Below, one piece after another: positions 34,572-46,078 of a stretch of 64,000 nucleotides of DNA (positions within the stretch are counted from its first letter, which is position 1; each line of letters begins with the position of its first letter). A model generated the notes under the pieces. That model saw only the letters and a list, made by a program, of their open reading frames with translations. It made no database searches and was not told the origin of the DNA. This DNA comes from Clonostachys chloroleuca. Taxonomy: Eukaryota; Ascomycota; Sordariomycetes; Hypocreales; Bionectriaceae. The position numbers were made by a program, and so were the translations under genes. The stretch spans positions 2,356,001 through 2,420,000 of the forward strand of contig JBANAY010000003.1 of the NCBI GenBank assembly GCA_037952775.1, written 5' to 3'.

Positions 34572-36012
34572 TAGAAAACTACGCAAAACTTCTAATTTCA
34601 AAAAGTCTTGATCTTAATATCGTGGTGTCAACCGGGATAAGTCTCATTGAGAAATCACACGAGAAATACATAGGTCTATGGTGAATCTAAATCGGTTTGT
34701 GTGACGGAACCAGAGTTGGAGGTCGCGAGTGAATGCTAAGGTATGCGTAGGTAATGGGCAAACCCTCAACGACAATTTTGCAGCTTTTTCAAGCCTATTT
34801 GTATCAAGGATATCGTCAAAACTGCCAACTTCAGCATCAAAACTAAGTAGAGCTACTCGTAGCGATAGGAATTCTCTCTAAAATTAGCAGAACAGTTTCT
34901 CGTCACGAGATTCTGCGATTTCATGAATGTAAACGAGTGGTAAGAAGTGGGAAATCAGTAAAATGAGGACGAGACTTAGGGGAGAGGAGATGACATTCAT
35001 AATGCGAGAAGCAACAAACTCGAACGGGGTATTTTTTAAGTTGAGAGGGGCATTTTAATTTCAATCCAAGTGAACCTTCACCTATTGGGTGATGGTAGGT
35101 CTCCGCCTGACGTATTTCCACATCTCCCCCGGCATTCTCTGGTCAGAGTCCAAGGTGGCTGGGCCAAGTAGGATGCCTAATTTTGAATAAGCCTGCTAAA
35201 TGGACGAGGTGGCTGGTGCTGATATGGTAAGTATCAAGTTTTTCGTGTCTTGTTTCAGTGCTGTGTATTACCGCAAGAAAGCAAGTTGGATGCAAGATAG
35301 GGTCACGAGCATCTGCGCAAGGGAAAGCAATCTACTAAATGCACATCATTAGGCGAATTCACTGTCACCGAATCTAATCCAGTCGTGATAGTGTAAGACA
35401 GGACCACTTTGATTCAAACCACCAACCCTTTTCATGTCCGAGAATAAAAGCCAGAGGTTACTCATTAAGTACCATCAAGAAATCCCAATCACAAACAGGT
35501 ATCAATGCCTGCTTATATAGAACATTGGAACTCCTCGACCTGTGTAAGTAGAATATAACCAAGCGAAACGTCCCTATAGGGTAGGGGAAAGTTGGCGAAG
35601 TTGCATTTCGCAGCCTGGATTGTTATTACGTGCTGGAGCTGGCTTAATTAGCCGTTCGCAGCAGGTTTCCGTTTTCGCAACCGCTGTAGCCGATAAGATA
35701 TGCTGCCCCGTGACGTACCTCGTCCTTGCTCCCTTCATTCATGTGCTCACGTTTGCACCGGGATTCAATTAGCGGGTCGCCTGTTATTTGTTTGTCTTTT
35801 CATTGTCGACTTTGTTTCTTCTTCTTGGGCTTGCCTGCCGTCTACCTGGGGGTAATTTCATGAAGCACTGCCGTCACCTGTCTCACCGTTTCACCCTGAC
35901 GACTGCAGGCCGGCGGGTTGAGGGCGCTTCGGCCCCAGACCCAACCAGCAGCATCTGATTTCACCATCGCTTTCATCGCTCGCCGTTACTTAGCTTCTGG
36001 AGGGCCGCCAGG
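34572..36012. other. Intergenic region upstream of vhc1
   Basis: About 1.44 kb between two plus-strand genes. I see no supported gene, tRNA or repeat. Pyrimidine-rich tracts near 35800-35830 probably belong to the vhc1 promoter or leader. Confidence 0.45.
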
Positions 36013-39000
36013 ATGGCATCTCCAGATGGCCTGAGAGAGCCAGGGGCTCCGGGGAGGAGGAAGCACAGTCACCACCAACTTGGAACTGTCAGTGGCGTCT
36101 TCATCCCCGTCTGCCTCAACATCCTCAGTATCCTCATGTATTTGAGATTCGGCGTCATTCTTGGCCAGATCGGCTTTGTGGGGATTCTAGGTACCGTACC
36201 CCATCCAGCAAGACTGGGCTCATTTGCTTGAGTGCGCTTATCAACTAACATCATATATGGTGTAGGCTTGTTGTTTATTGCCTATCTAGTCAACTTTCTG
36301 ACCTTGTTTTCCTTATCAGCCATTGCATCCAACGGAGAGGTTAAGGGAGGAGGTCCATACTATCTCATCTCTCGCTCTCTTGGTCCCGAGTTCGGCGGTT
36401 CCATCGGGTTGCTCTTCTTCCTTGCCCAGGTTCTCAACGCAGCCTTGAACATTGTGGGTTTCATTGACTGCATAAGGCTTAATCTTAGCCCCAATTTCCC
36501 TCCGGGGTATTGGGCCGGATATGGCTTACAGACAGCTGCCCTGGTGTTTTGTACAGTCTTGTGCGCGTCTGGCGCGAATGCCTTTTCCAAAGCCTCCAAC
36601 GGCCTCGTCTTGATCCTTACCCTTTCAGTGGTTAGCATTCCTGTATCGGCCATCTTCAAAAAGCCCTTCCGAGACGATAACCTCGGCGTTCATTTCACTG
36701 GCATTAATGTAGAAACCTTGACGAGCAATTTCCTACCTCACACAAGCAGTCCACATTATCAAGGTCTCGCAACGTTCCGAGATCTTTTTGGGATCCTCTT
36801 TCCGTGAGTACTTTCTTTTCTCCATTCATATGACAATAACTAATGATGGAAAAGGGCTACTGGTGGTATTCTGGCCGGCGCTTCAATGTCTGGAGATTTG
36901 AAAAATCCCAGTAAATCCATCCCTAAGGGTACGCTATGGGGAACTCTCTGCACCTTTATCGTCTACTTCACAGTTATCCTTTCCTTAGCCGCCAGCACGA
37001 CCCATTCGTCACTCTTAGCCAACACCAATGTACTCTCTATCACAAGCCTGGCCTCACCTCTCATCTTCGCTGGAGAGTGCTCGGTTACGTTGTTTTCGGC
37101 GCTGATGGGGGTAAAGAGCGCGGCCGGTTTGCTTCGAGCGCTTGCCAAGGACAAGCTATTACCAGGCCTGTCAATCTTCAGTAAGAGCCTCTCCAGAGGA
37201 AATGTGCCCATCGTGGCCCTTTTACTTGTCCATTTTATCGCTCAGGTAGCCCTGCTTGCCGAATTGAATCACATTGCAACACTCATTTCCATCGGTTTCC
37301 AGGTAAGTCGACGAACGGGTCCCGAAGCCTCGCAATTTCACTGCTCTCTCCAAGGGAAAATCTATATTTGCTACCTACCACGCTAACAACGTGTCTCACA
37401 GATGACCTTCCTGATAATGAACCTTGCTTGTTTCTTCCTGAAAGTTGGCTCAGCACCGAACTTCCGGCCACGATTCAAGTTCTTCAGCTGGCAAACAGCT
37501 GCCCTAGGAAGCTTGTCCACGATGGCTTCGATGTTTTTCATCGATGAGACTTGGGCTGCTCTTGCCATTTGCGTCTTAATTGCCTTGTTTAGTCTTATCC
37601 ACTATCTTTGTCCGCCCAAACGTTGGGGAGATGTATCCCAAAACCTCATATATCATCAAGCAAGGAAATATCTTTTGCGGTTGAAACCCGAACATATCAA
37701 GTTCTGGCGGCCACATATTATTCTCCTTGTGAACAACCCCCGGAAGCAGATGCGGCTGATCAGGTTTTGCAACTCCCTGAAAAAAGGCTCTCTGTATATC
37801 TTGGGGCATGTCATTGTGACAGATGATTTCAATTCAGGCGTCCACGAAGCGAAGCTCCAACAACAAGCCTGGACGAATTACATATCAGAGTTCTCTCGGA
37901 TCAAGGCCTTCGTGCAACTGACCATGTCGCCCTCTATAATCTGGGGGGTTCGGAACCTAATCCTCTCGGCAGGCCTGGGAGGTATGCGACCCAATATCGC
38001 CATCATCGGCTTCTCAACATGGACGACCTTCGGAGTTCTGACCCTTCTGTTCCCGTTCCTGATATACCTACATCCATTGCCTCTAAAATGAACAATCCAC
38101 CGAAGGCAGAAGGCAAACGGCCCAAGAATGGATATCGTGATACCCCAACTCGTTTACTAGAGGGGATTCTTCCCACAGATGTGATGCGTGCGGAAAAAAT
38201 GATGAGCCCAATGGAATACATGACTATTGTTGAGGATTTGGCTCTTCGTTATCGACTCAACACGGCGGTCGGATACGGGTTTGAAAATATCGAAACGCCA
38301 CTCCAGGCTGGCAAAAGCACGAAGAAGTACATCGATCTATGGCCAATTCAGATGTCTGCTGAAATCACATCTGAAGGCAAGAATATTCTCACGACCAATT
38401 TTGACACCTGTAAGTGGTAGCTAAACCTAAGTTGCTCATCAGTTTGCCTAGTTGAGCTTGGGATCTAGGGCTGATAATGAACAGATACTCTAATTCTACA
38501 GCTTGGTCATATTCTAAGAACTGTTCGCGCTTGGAAACAGTCATACAAGCTTCGAGTAATGGTTTTCGTTGAGTGGGAGAGTGAAGTGGAAGCCGAGGGG
38601 ACTCGAGTCAGAGAACTTCTGGACAAGCTTCGAATTGAAGCAACGGTAGTCGTGTTGTGGCTGGCTTCTGGTCACCTCAACACCTACGAACTCATTGTTT
38701 TCGGGCAATCTCATGATATAGATTGTGAGATCATGGTTAATGAGGCTTTACGTGATGAGCAGTGGTGGGACGATATTCAGATGTTCCGGGGACAGTATGA
38801 TCACATCTCTCCGACGCGAGAACGAGCCGAATTCGCGCATATTTTGGATTCTACGTCTGGGCGGCCAGGGGGTTACAATCCCCATGAGAAACGCGCCAAA
38901 CCTCGCCGTCGTGCCAGTGTGGCTGATCTTCTAGACATGGCCAACGCTCAAAATGTAGGGAACCTGACAAAGCTGGGGGCCAATATGGGCATACACACGC

Positions 39001-40271
39001 ATCACCTTGATCATGATATTATGGGTGATGACAGTTCCGGATCTAGCTCTGAGGCCGATGACGAATACGATGACTTGGGTGAGAGCTCCGAGCCTGATTA
39101 TAGCGATTATGATCATGCTGGCCCTCGACGCCAGCTTAAACGTCGGCACTCGTTCGATACAGAAAGTCAGCCACTTTTATTCAGGCCTACGAACAATAGA
39201 GGGCGTTTGAGAAGCAGAATTATTCCAGAGGAGCCTGAGGTTGAGCCATATGAGCGCCCAGCTTATGGCACTCTATCAACAGCTCCAACACAGACGGCCA
39301 GCATCGTGCACAGGCCAACTCCGAAGGAAACCTCCGTCGCCACCAGAAGAGGCCTAGAAGCATCTGGGAATCAAATCAAGCCGCTCGCTCTAAATGGAGC
39401 CCAATCGTCCGCCGGCCCTGGTCTTCAATCTAGTCCACGTGACAGAGAAGGTTCTCAGAGCCCTACAACAACAAGATCAGGCACCACAACTCCACGTGGT
39501 GGAAGAATCACTCCTACTAGGTCAGAAACATCCAGGCAGTCTTCTGTAGCTCGATCATCGACCCGACCAAATCTACCGTTGAACTCTTCTCTATACAAAG
39601 AAGTGTTCAAGTCTGGGTCTTCAGCAGCCACAGCATTTCTCCACCAAGACAGTGCATCACGACCCTCTGCCTCGAGACAATCATCGTATACACAGGCAAA
39701 ATTTTCGTGTCGTCCGACCCCAGCTACCAAAGTTATTGGGGATGATGTCAGTCCTGGGATGATCACATTCGCTGAACAGCCCGCATACGAGCCTCCACCC
39801 TCGCGACTACACTCACGTGCTCAGTCTCGGCAAAATTCACGTCCCCATTCCCGCCAGCCCTCAAGAGCCCATTCTCGACAAAACTCGCGAAACTCCATTC
39901 CCTACGAAGGCGACATAAGTGTCGACATCTCAAGCCTTCTTGAATCCACAGATATTATCAATCATGCCCAAACAGCAGATCCAGGCCCCGTAAATGAGAG
40001 CAGCTCAGGTTTCTCGGGGCAAAGCGAAGTAGCGCTTTCATTCAACGACTTGCCTAGCAAAGCACAGCATCTCATCATCAACGAGCTCATGCGGAGACAC
40101 TCCCGAGACACCGCCGTCCTCCTCACGACACTACCGATCCCGGCCGAAGGGACGAGCCAGGACGAACTCGCCACCGTCCAGTATCTATCGAATATCGAAT
40201 TACTCTGTAACGAGTTGCCGCCCACCTTGATGGTGCTGAGCAACAACATGACAGTTACCATTAGTTTATAA
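36013..40271 (+). CDS. vhc1: Vacuolar cation-chloride cotransporter Vhc1 (SLC12 family), with one apparent frameshift
   Basis: Five exons: 36013-36190, 36266-36803, 36855-37302, 37402-38409 and 38485-40271. The N-terminal half has about 12 membrane helices of the APC fold. Family motifs are GTVSGVFIPVCLNILSILMY, IASNGEVKGGGPYYLISRSL and ILAGASMSGDLKNPSKSIPKG. The cytosolic C-terminal half carries the SLC12 domain (KYIDLWPIQMSAE) and a Ser/Arg-rich disordered stretch. It ends with a conserved block, LLCNELPPTLMVLSNN. Yeast Vhc1 mediates K+-Cl- cotransport at the vacuole. In exon 4 the frame changes near 38011-38016: one frame reads IAIIGF and the next reads NMDDLRSSDPSVPVPD. One missing base there restores 1,319 codons. 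All four introns have clean phases. No intron explains the jump. Confidence 0.9.
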
Positions 40272-40537
40272 TGTATATGTGCACACGTTTCACATTCTTC
40301 TATTTCTTATTGAGGTTTTACTCATAGCAGGGGGGTTCCAGTCATATATACTCTTTCGGGAAGCATAGTTATTACATTATTACCTTTACATTTGGATATT
40401 GTTGATATCTTATTTGCCCAGTTCTTACTTCTATTTCTTTGAGGGGTTAAGCCAAGCATCGTTTGCATCATCGTCATCGTCATCAGCATCATCTCCACAG
40501 CTCTAACTCTATACATACATCTATTCTAAAACATGCT

Positions 40538-41650
40538 TTATAATATCCTGGTAACCACAAGTTCTCCTTTATTGACACCGTCTAATTCTATAAGGCCGCC
40601 GGCCTCGATCTTCTTCTTCCATTTATTACTCTCGTAGCGTCCTGAAATTATCGTCATCCGGACGGTGATGCTGTTGCTTGAATCATGTTCTGAGGTGTTT
40701 TCACCCACTGGCGTGAAGTTCCAGCGTCCAAAGGCCCAATTGAGGATATAGCGACCCTGAGGGTGTGCCGCGGGCTGAGGAACATCCGGGTCCGAGTTCT
40801 TTGGTGTTGAGGAAAGGGTCAAGACGGACTTGATTCGGTAGATCTCGTCCTTTGGCGCAGCCTGGAGGAAATTGGTGAGTTTCTCCGTGGAGACGGCGGC
40901 ACCGGTATTACCCTTCAGCTCGATCGAGAGAACCTCCACCTCGCTCTGGTGGCCATGCTTATGGTCCTTTCCGGCATGGTCATGATTGTCGTGTCCAGCA
41001 CCATTGGTCTCCGAATCTGTGAGTTCCTTGGCAAGGCCGCCGTCCACTCCGAAAATCACACCCATAGACACCCAGCCCTTGTCGCTCTTGACCCGCGCAA
41101 CGTCCACATCCAGATCAGCCACCCTATCCAGACACTCGTCGTAGCGGTCCTCCCCTGCCGTCTCCCACTTGTTGAACACGATGAGATCCGTGTACCGAGC
41201 CTGGATCTTGGCAGTATAGCTCGTGTCCTCGTACCCCTTCCAGTTCTCCACGTCGATCACGCTAATCACCCCATCGAGAACGTACTTGCCCGTGTCCCTC
41301 GCCAGCCTGTTGATCTCGAGCGCGAGCGTGGCCGGGAACGCGGACCCGCTGGTCTCTACGACGATGCGGTCGGGGGAGACCTGGGACTCGAGTTCCTCCA
41401 GCGCCGGTTTGAGTTGCCCGACGAGGTTGCAGCAGATGCAGCCGTTGAGCATCTCCTGGACGCCGGAGATGGCCGAGGAGGAGGCGAGCTGGGAGTCGAT
41501 GGCGAGGTCGCCGAATTCATTCTTGAGGAGGGCGAGCTTGTAGGAAGGGTTCTGCTCGCGCAGCTGGGGGATGAGGTTCAGGATCAGGGTTGTCTTGCCG
41601 GAGCCCAGGAAGCCGGTGATGATGGTAATGGGTATGGGTGCCATTTTCAC
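40538..41650 (-). CDS. CobW/G3E family GTPase, putative metallochaperone
   Basis: A single open frame of 370 residues. The Walker A motif GFLGSGKTT (residues 13-21), the metal-binding CxCC motif in NGCICC (residues 71-74), the guanine motif FNKWE, and a His/Asp-rich loop (GHDNHDHAGKDHKHGH, about residues 225-245) show a G3E GTPase of the COG0523/CobW class. A CobW C-terminal domain (RYILNWAFGRWNF) closes the protein. Such proteins deliver metal, often zinc, to client enzymes, and the His-rich loop fits zinc or cobalt handling. The start could be Met1 or Met3. It is convergent with vhc1 (266 bases between stops) and divergent from the small protein gene at 42097. The client is unknown. Confidence 0.9.
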   Translation of the reverse strand: MKMAPIPITIITGFLGSGKTTLILNLIPQLREQNPSYKLALLKNEFGDLAIDSQLASSSAISGVQEMLNGCICCNLVGQLKPALEELESQVSPDRIVVETSGSAFPATLALEINRLARDTGKYVLDGVISVIDVENWKGYEDTSYTAKIQARYTDLIVFNKWETAGEDRYDECLDRVADLDVDVARVKSDKGWVSMGVIFGVDGGLAKELTDSETNGAGHDNHDHAGKDHKHGHQSEVEVLSIELKGNTGAAVSTEKLTNFLQAAPKDEIYRIKSVLTLSSTPKNSDPDVPQPAAHPQGRYILNWAFGRWNFTPVGENTSEHDSSNSITVRMTIISGRYESNKWKKKIEAGGLIELDGVNKGELVVTRIL

Positions 41651-42096
41651 ATACGGTCGCTGGCGATCATCCAGCTGAAATCAAACACGAGGCAGTGAAG
41701 AGAGAAATACCAAGAAGATGCCAAATACTCCAGGTAAAATTCAGTGTCGAGCAAGGCTGAAAGTCAATTAAAGATCGGAAGATGGCGCCCCTCCACCGCT
41801 ATCTTATCAGTAACGCAAATGGCTTGATGAGTGTCGCCAAGAAAACCTACGTTAATGCTCCCCGCGGTGGGGCCGACTTTTGACGTCATGAAAAGAGAAC
41901 GCGTGTCGATGCACTCGATGGTAAAACAAGCTCTGTCTCTTCAAGATTTAAAACATCGTTCGCATCTAGAGAAGGCCTTTGCATTTTCCCCAATCTCGAA
42001 TATCAACCCGGTTCTGACCAAGCGACTTGGTTCCTCTAACAGCGATCAGCCTGAATTTCTACGACAGAGGCTACCCTACAGCTACAACATTCTAAG
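41651..42096. other. Divergent promoter region, CobW GTPase / small protein
   Basis: These 446 bases lie between divergent starts. A plus-strand frame at 41831-42100 ends at the small-protein start region and has no recognisable content. No other feature is seen. Confidence 0.45.
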
Positions 42097-42472
42097 ATGA
42101 CTTCCAACGACAAACAAACAGACGAGTTCCAAGATCAATCGTTCAAGGAGCAGCTTGACCGTGTTGCAACTGAACGGCGTGAAGATCAACAAGGCACGAA
42201 TACAAACCCGATTGTGGAGAAGAGTATGTTGCATTCCCCATTGGGGATCTCGAGTTGTTGACTAATTACCCGTGGTGACAGTCACGGAGTTTGTCCCAGC
42301 TGCCTCCAAGATTTTGGGCACTGGCTCAAAGAACACCGACACGAGCAAGCAGGAAGGGACAGACATTCCTGGTCCGCCTCATAGGCCAGACCATGATGAC
42401 AAGATTGAAGGCTTCATCAGGGACCAGCATCGAAGCAAGACCGAGGATGGAGAGTTGAATAACACCCAGTAA
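42097..42472 (+). CDS. Small hydrophilic conserved fungal protein of unknown function
   Basis: Two exons (42097-42223 and 42282-42472; 58-nt intron, donor GTATGT, acceptor ACAG) encode 105 residues. The sequence is polar and mostly charged: MTSNDKQTDEFQDQSFKEQL near the start, a short conserved-looking block ITEFVPAASKILG just after the splice, and a C-terminal PGPPHRPDHDDKIEGFIRDQ. There are no membrane segments or signal peptide. I do not know a function. Correct splicing, an ATG in a purine-rich context and a sensible stop support it as a real gene. It lies divergent from the CobW GTPase and upstream of the tRNA gene. Confidence 0.7.
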
Positions 42473-43066
42473 CTAGAGTTCATACTGCCGACAGAGATTG
42501 TCTCTCCGTACGACAAATTGAACCAGGTAGACTAGCCAGGACTCATGCCGTTTAGCAAGTCGATAAATGTCATGTTTACGATTTAATGCTGTCGCTCAAG
42601 AGCGCGCCGCAGTGCTGATTCATGTGTTTCAAAACAGGTTTCTACTAGGTAGAAATGTCCCCCTTCTTGGCATCGTACCGCCTACAGTCTTCGTTGCAAG
42701 CAACAAACTGGCGGAAGATTTCCTATATACAAGGGTTTTACTCTTCTGAGCGTTTCCCACGAGGGGAAAGGCAACGCAACACCGTGGGAAGATAGGTGAG
42801 GGTCGTGGCAGCTCAGTTGGCTTTTTGATAAAGAAGAAAGGAAAAGAAAGCGAAAAAGATTTTCGGCAGCTGCGTGCGTTGATAAAGGCTGGAATGCGAC
42901 CTGAGCTAGCCCTGTTTAGGCATAAGCTTTTCTGACTAAGGCAGCAATGGAGAAATTTTATGGATTACATAATACGATATTTATTTGAGTCCACCATATT
43001 GAAGGCCCTCTGATTGGACTGCTTATGAGGGCCAGCTGCAAAGTCGCAACCCCCAGAAGCAAACAA
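42473..43066. other. Intergenic region before tRNA-Tyr
   Basis: About 590 bases of AT-rich sequence with no supported gene. The immediate 5' flank of the tRNA contains no obvious promoter beyond the internal A and B boxes. Confidence 0.45.
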
Positions 43067-43155
43067 CTCGAAGTCGTCTAGTTGGTTTATGGCGCCAGAC
43101 TGTAATCGTTAGAAAGCATATCTGGATGTCAGCGGTTCGACTCCGCTCTTCGAGA
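43067..43155 (+). tRNA. tRNA-Tyr (anticodon GTA) with a 14-nt intron
   Basis: The acceptor stem CTCGAAG (43067-43073) pairs perfectly with CTTCGAG (43148-43154), followed by the discriminator A. A short D arm (GTC...GGC) follows. The anticodon stem CCAGA/TCTGG encloses loop bases CTGTAA, with the anticodon GTA at 43102-43104. An intron of 14 nt (43106-43119) sits one base after the anticodon, the canonical place for eukaryotic nuclear tRNA introns. The T arm AGCGG-TTCGACT-CCGCT is perfect. The CCA end is not encoded, as expected. Nuclear tRNA-Tyr is normally intron-containing in fungi, which fits. Confidence 0.93.
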
Positions 43156-43161
43156 TGTTCA

Positions 43162-43167
43162 TTTTTT
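43162..43167 (+). terminator. RNA polymerase III terminator of tRNA-Tyr
   Basis: A run of six T on the coding strand, seven bases after the mature tRNA 3' end, is the standard Pol III stop. Confidence 0.8.
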
Positions 43168-43448
43168 GCTGAAGTTGGCGAAATGCTTGGAGATGATTGA
43201 TCACCACACATGAGCTAGGCGTGAGGCAATTCTGCTTTTTTTTCCTGTTGATTTTGAAGCAACGAGTGCTCGGATTGACGGAGACAACAAGTATTAAGCT
43301 GATCCAGAAAGAGTTCGCTGCTGATTCTGTGCAAATAATTGAGATTTAGAAATAATCTATTTATATAAATTAATATCTTGGACAGCAGCATGTTTGGCTT
43401 CTCATCCTGAAAGATTCTAGCTATCTATAAATGATGATGTGGTCTCCT

Positions 43449-45260
43449 CTATGGCTTCCTGAGGCCTTTCCCGAGCAGCTCCGCGCCTACTTCCGAGACC
43501 AGTTTCTCGTTTGAAAATGCTGTCTTCTTCCCTAAAACGGTGCTCTCAGCATCAAGAGCTCGAAGCAGCCCCGCCAGTTCTCCCTCTAGGTCAGCACCGT
43601 AGAATAAATGTCCGAGAGCAGAAAGCATGCCTTGAAGAGCTTCCACAGATCCGTTCTCTTGACTGATGGCCTCCACGACAGATGCCCCCAGCTCGATCTG
43701 ATCCGCTTCGGGAAGCAGAGAATTGGACTTGCTATCCCTTGCTTTCCGGTGTTCTAAAGCTAGGTTAAACAAAAGAGATGAAGCAGCTACGCGGAGATTC
43801 GGATGGCTGCCGTCCAACATGTTTGATGAGACTAAAGTGGTGATCTGTGACAGCATCGTTCCTCCCTTGAGGATCTCCCGAGGGAAGAGCGGGGTGGAGA
43901 ACATGTTGCACACCATCTGGAGAGTAACTAATCGCAGAGGATATGGAGAATCGTCGCGACTATTCACCAGCTTGAGGACCTGAGAGATGGTTGCACGAGA
44001 ATTCTCCTCAGCAAAGTAACCGCTAACTCTGGTATCGACAAGGGTGCATCGAAAGAGATCGACAATAATGAACAGTTTCTCAAGTGGCACGTCACGGAGA
44101 CTCTTCTGGATGAAGCTGCCAAACTGGGCCAGATCGGGAAGGATAGCATCTACCTCCCCTTGCTTCTCACGCGTTTCGATGTAGTGACGAAGCGCCTTAA
44201 CCTCAGTTGTTTGCGCGAGGTCCTCACCCAGCTTTGCTAATAGCTTGTCCATGGGAGGCACTTTGCCGTAGAGAACTGGTTTGCGGTTGGTTGAGTTGAA
44301 GCTTGGCAGACTTAAATTTGTGTGTGGATGGGAAGGGAAGGCCATTTCGACCAGTAGTCGAAGATTTCCGTTCAGACTGCCATAATCAGCCCCCGACCAC
44401 TTTTCCACCTGTTGTCCTTTGAGAAATGTGATGAATGTTGGTGTGGCTGAAATAGAATATTGGCTCGCTGCCTCTTGCGCCCCAGGCAGACTGATATCAA
44501 TCTTGATTAGTGTCATTTTGCCATGAAACTCCTCAGCAAGCTGGTCATAAAGAGGGTAGACGGTCTTGCATGGAGGGCAGGTGGCCGACGTAAAAAATAT
44601 GGCGGCACATGAATCCTTTGCCTCGTCTAGAAGGCGCGCGAGTTCTATTATGCTGGTGATATTTTTGACTCCTCTGGTTGAGGGGGAGGCACTGAGAGCA
44701 CCGGGTCTAGATGTCGCTGGTTGAGCGCTTTGTTCAAGACCGAGAATAGAGCCGTTCTGTCGGCTCCCATTGACACCCTGTGTGAGTTGAGGTAGTAACA
44801 TGCGACCCATGGGAGAATCTAAAACGGCCTGTGGCATGCTTGATATGTGACTGGGGATTCCCTTCCCAAGCAAGAAGTTTGAGAATGAGTCCGTGAAGTT
44901 ATTGCAATTGTGATGAAACAGGTCGTATGCCTAGGTGAGTTTTATTAGATCTGTAAATATTGGTTGAACATTGGAAGTTGAACACACCTCTAATGTGAAT
45001 ATAGGGCGTATGGACTCTAAATAGTCCTCAATAATATCCATGGTGAGGTTTGTCTTGCCTAGATGTAGCCGTTCCATGGGCTGGCCTAGGTGAGATGTGC
45101 CTGGTGTGATGGCGATGATGCCTCCATCATATACATATTCACGGCCCTGCAATTCGATAGATGTGTGATATATAGCGTCGAGTTGAAAGCCTAGAAGGCC
45201 TTGTGACATTTGCCTAGCTAGACCTCTTGAGAGGTCGTAGACAAGCAGCTGGACATCCAT
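43449..45260 (-). CDS. PPPDE-thioredoxin-PUL domain protein (DeSI-type peptidase fusion)
   Basis: Two exons (45260-44988 and 44930-43449; 57-nt intron) encode 584 residues. The N-terminal PPPDE domain is a papain-like fold used by deSUMOylating or deubiquitinating isopeptidases. It shows the catalytic His32 in IYHTSIE and Cys100 in FHHNCNNFTDSFSNFLLG. A thioredoxin domain follows, with TSATCPPCKTVYPLY (CPPC at about 209-212) and the cis-Pro region SATPTFITF. The C-terminal 250 residues are a helical repeat domain of the PUL type, as in the Cdc48 cofactor Doa1/PLAA. Key residues of both enzymatic domains are present. This three-domain arrangement is known in filamentous fungi. A role in ubiquitin/SUMO and Cdc48 pathways is an inference from the domains. 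The gene is divergent from gda1. Confidence 0.88.
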
Positions 45261-46078
45261 AGTGGTAGGGTGGAGATGTGAGCTATGAATTGATTTGTCG
45301 CTGCATAAGAGAAAACAATGACACGGCGACCAACAACTAATTTTTCTTTGCTGAGCGAAATGGATGTTGTACAGTTATTTAGCGAGAGAGGCTGTGGCTT
45401 ATTCATGGAATCGTTTAGACTAATAGTGGCGATGCAATCACAGGCAGCCAAGGGCCACCTAATGGGCCTCTAGATGGTGGGCGGTGCTGATCTGGTCTCC
45501 GACACCTCCTTGCAGAAGGTAGAGCCGACTTCGACAAAGCGATGGCCTTGATGCTTGTCAGAGTTGGAAAAACGCAAGTACCTAGACATCCGTCTCCGAC
45601 CAGAGCCGCAGGCATTCCTTGCTTCCCCGTCTTGGTTGATTCCGTCCAATTTCATCCAGCTCATTTCCCCGAATTGATAGTCAACTCCGTTATCCTTATC
45701 AGGAGCGTTTCGATGCGGCGTCTTGTCCTTAGTGGATAATGTGGCGATTCCGATTGGCTCCCCCAGCTGTTTTCAGCGTTCTGGCGGTCCCCTCCCCTAT
45801 TTTCCTTGCTCTGGATGTGATCTCGATAGCCCCTAAAAGCACAGTAAACTAAGAGTTCTACCCGTTCTCGTTTGACGCTAGCCCAGGCCTAAACCGTCAA
45901 ACCCCCTTTTGTCCAACTTTTTTGTTTCCTTAATTGACGATCTGTCTGTCCTCTTCCCGTCACTCGCTTGATAAGGCTATTCTTCTTGGTCTGTCTATCT
46001 TGCCTCGCGTCTTCCCGCCAAATGCAACAGTACGGTGTAGGTCCCTAGAACGCATCTCGCCGTCGTCGCAAAACGCCC
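45261..46078. other. Divergent promoter region, PPPDE protein / gda1
   Basis: These 818 bases lie between divergent starts. The gda1 side ends in a CT-rich stretch (about 45900-46020), common in fungal promoters and 5' leaders. No gene is supported. Confidence 0.5.
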
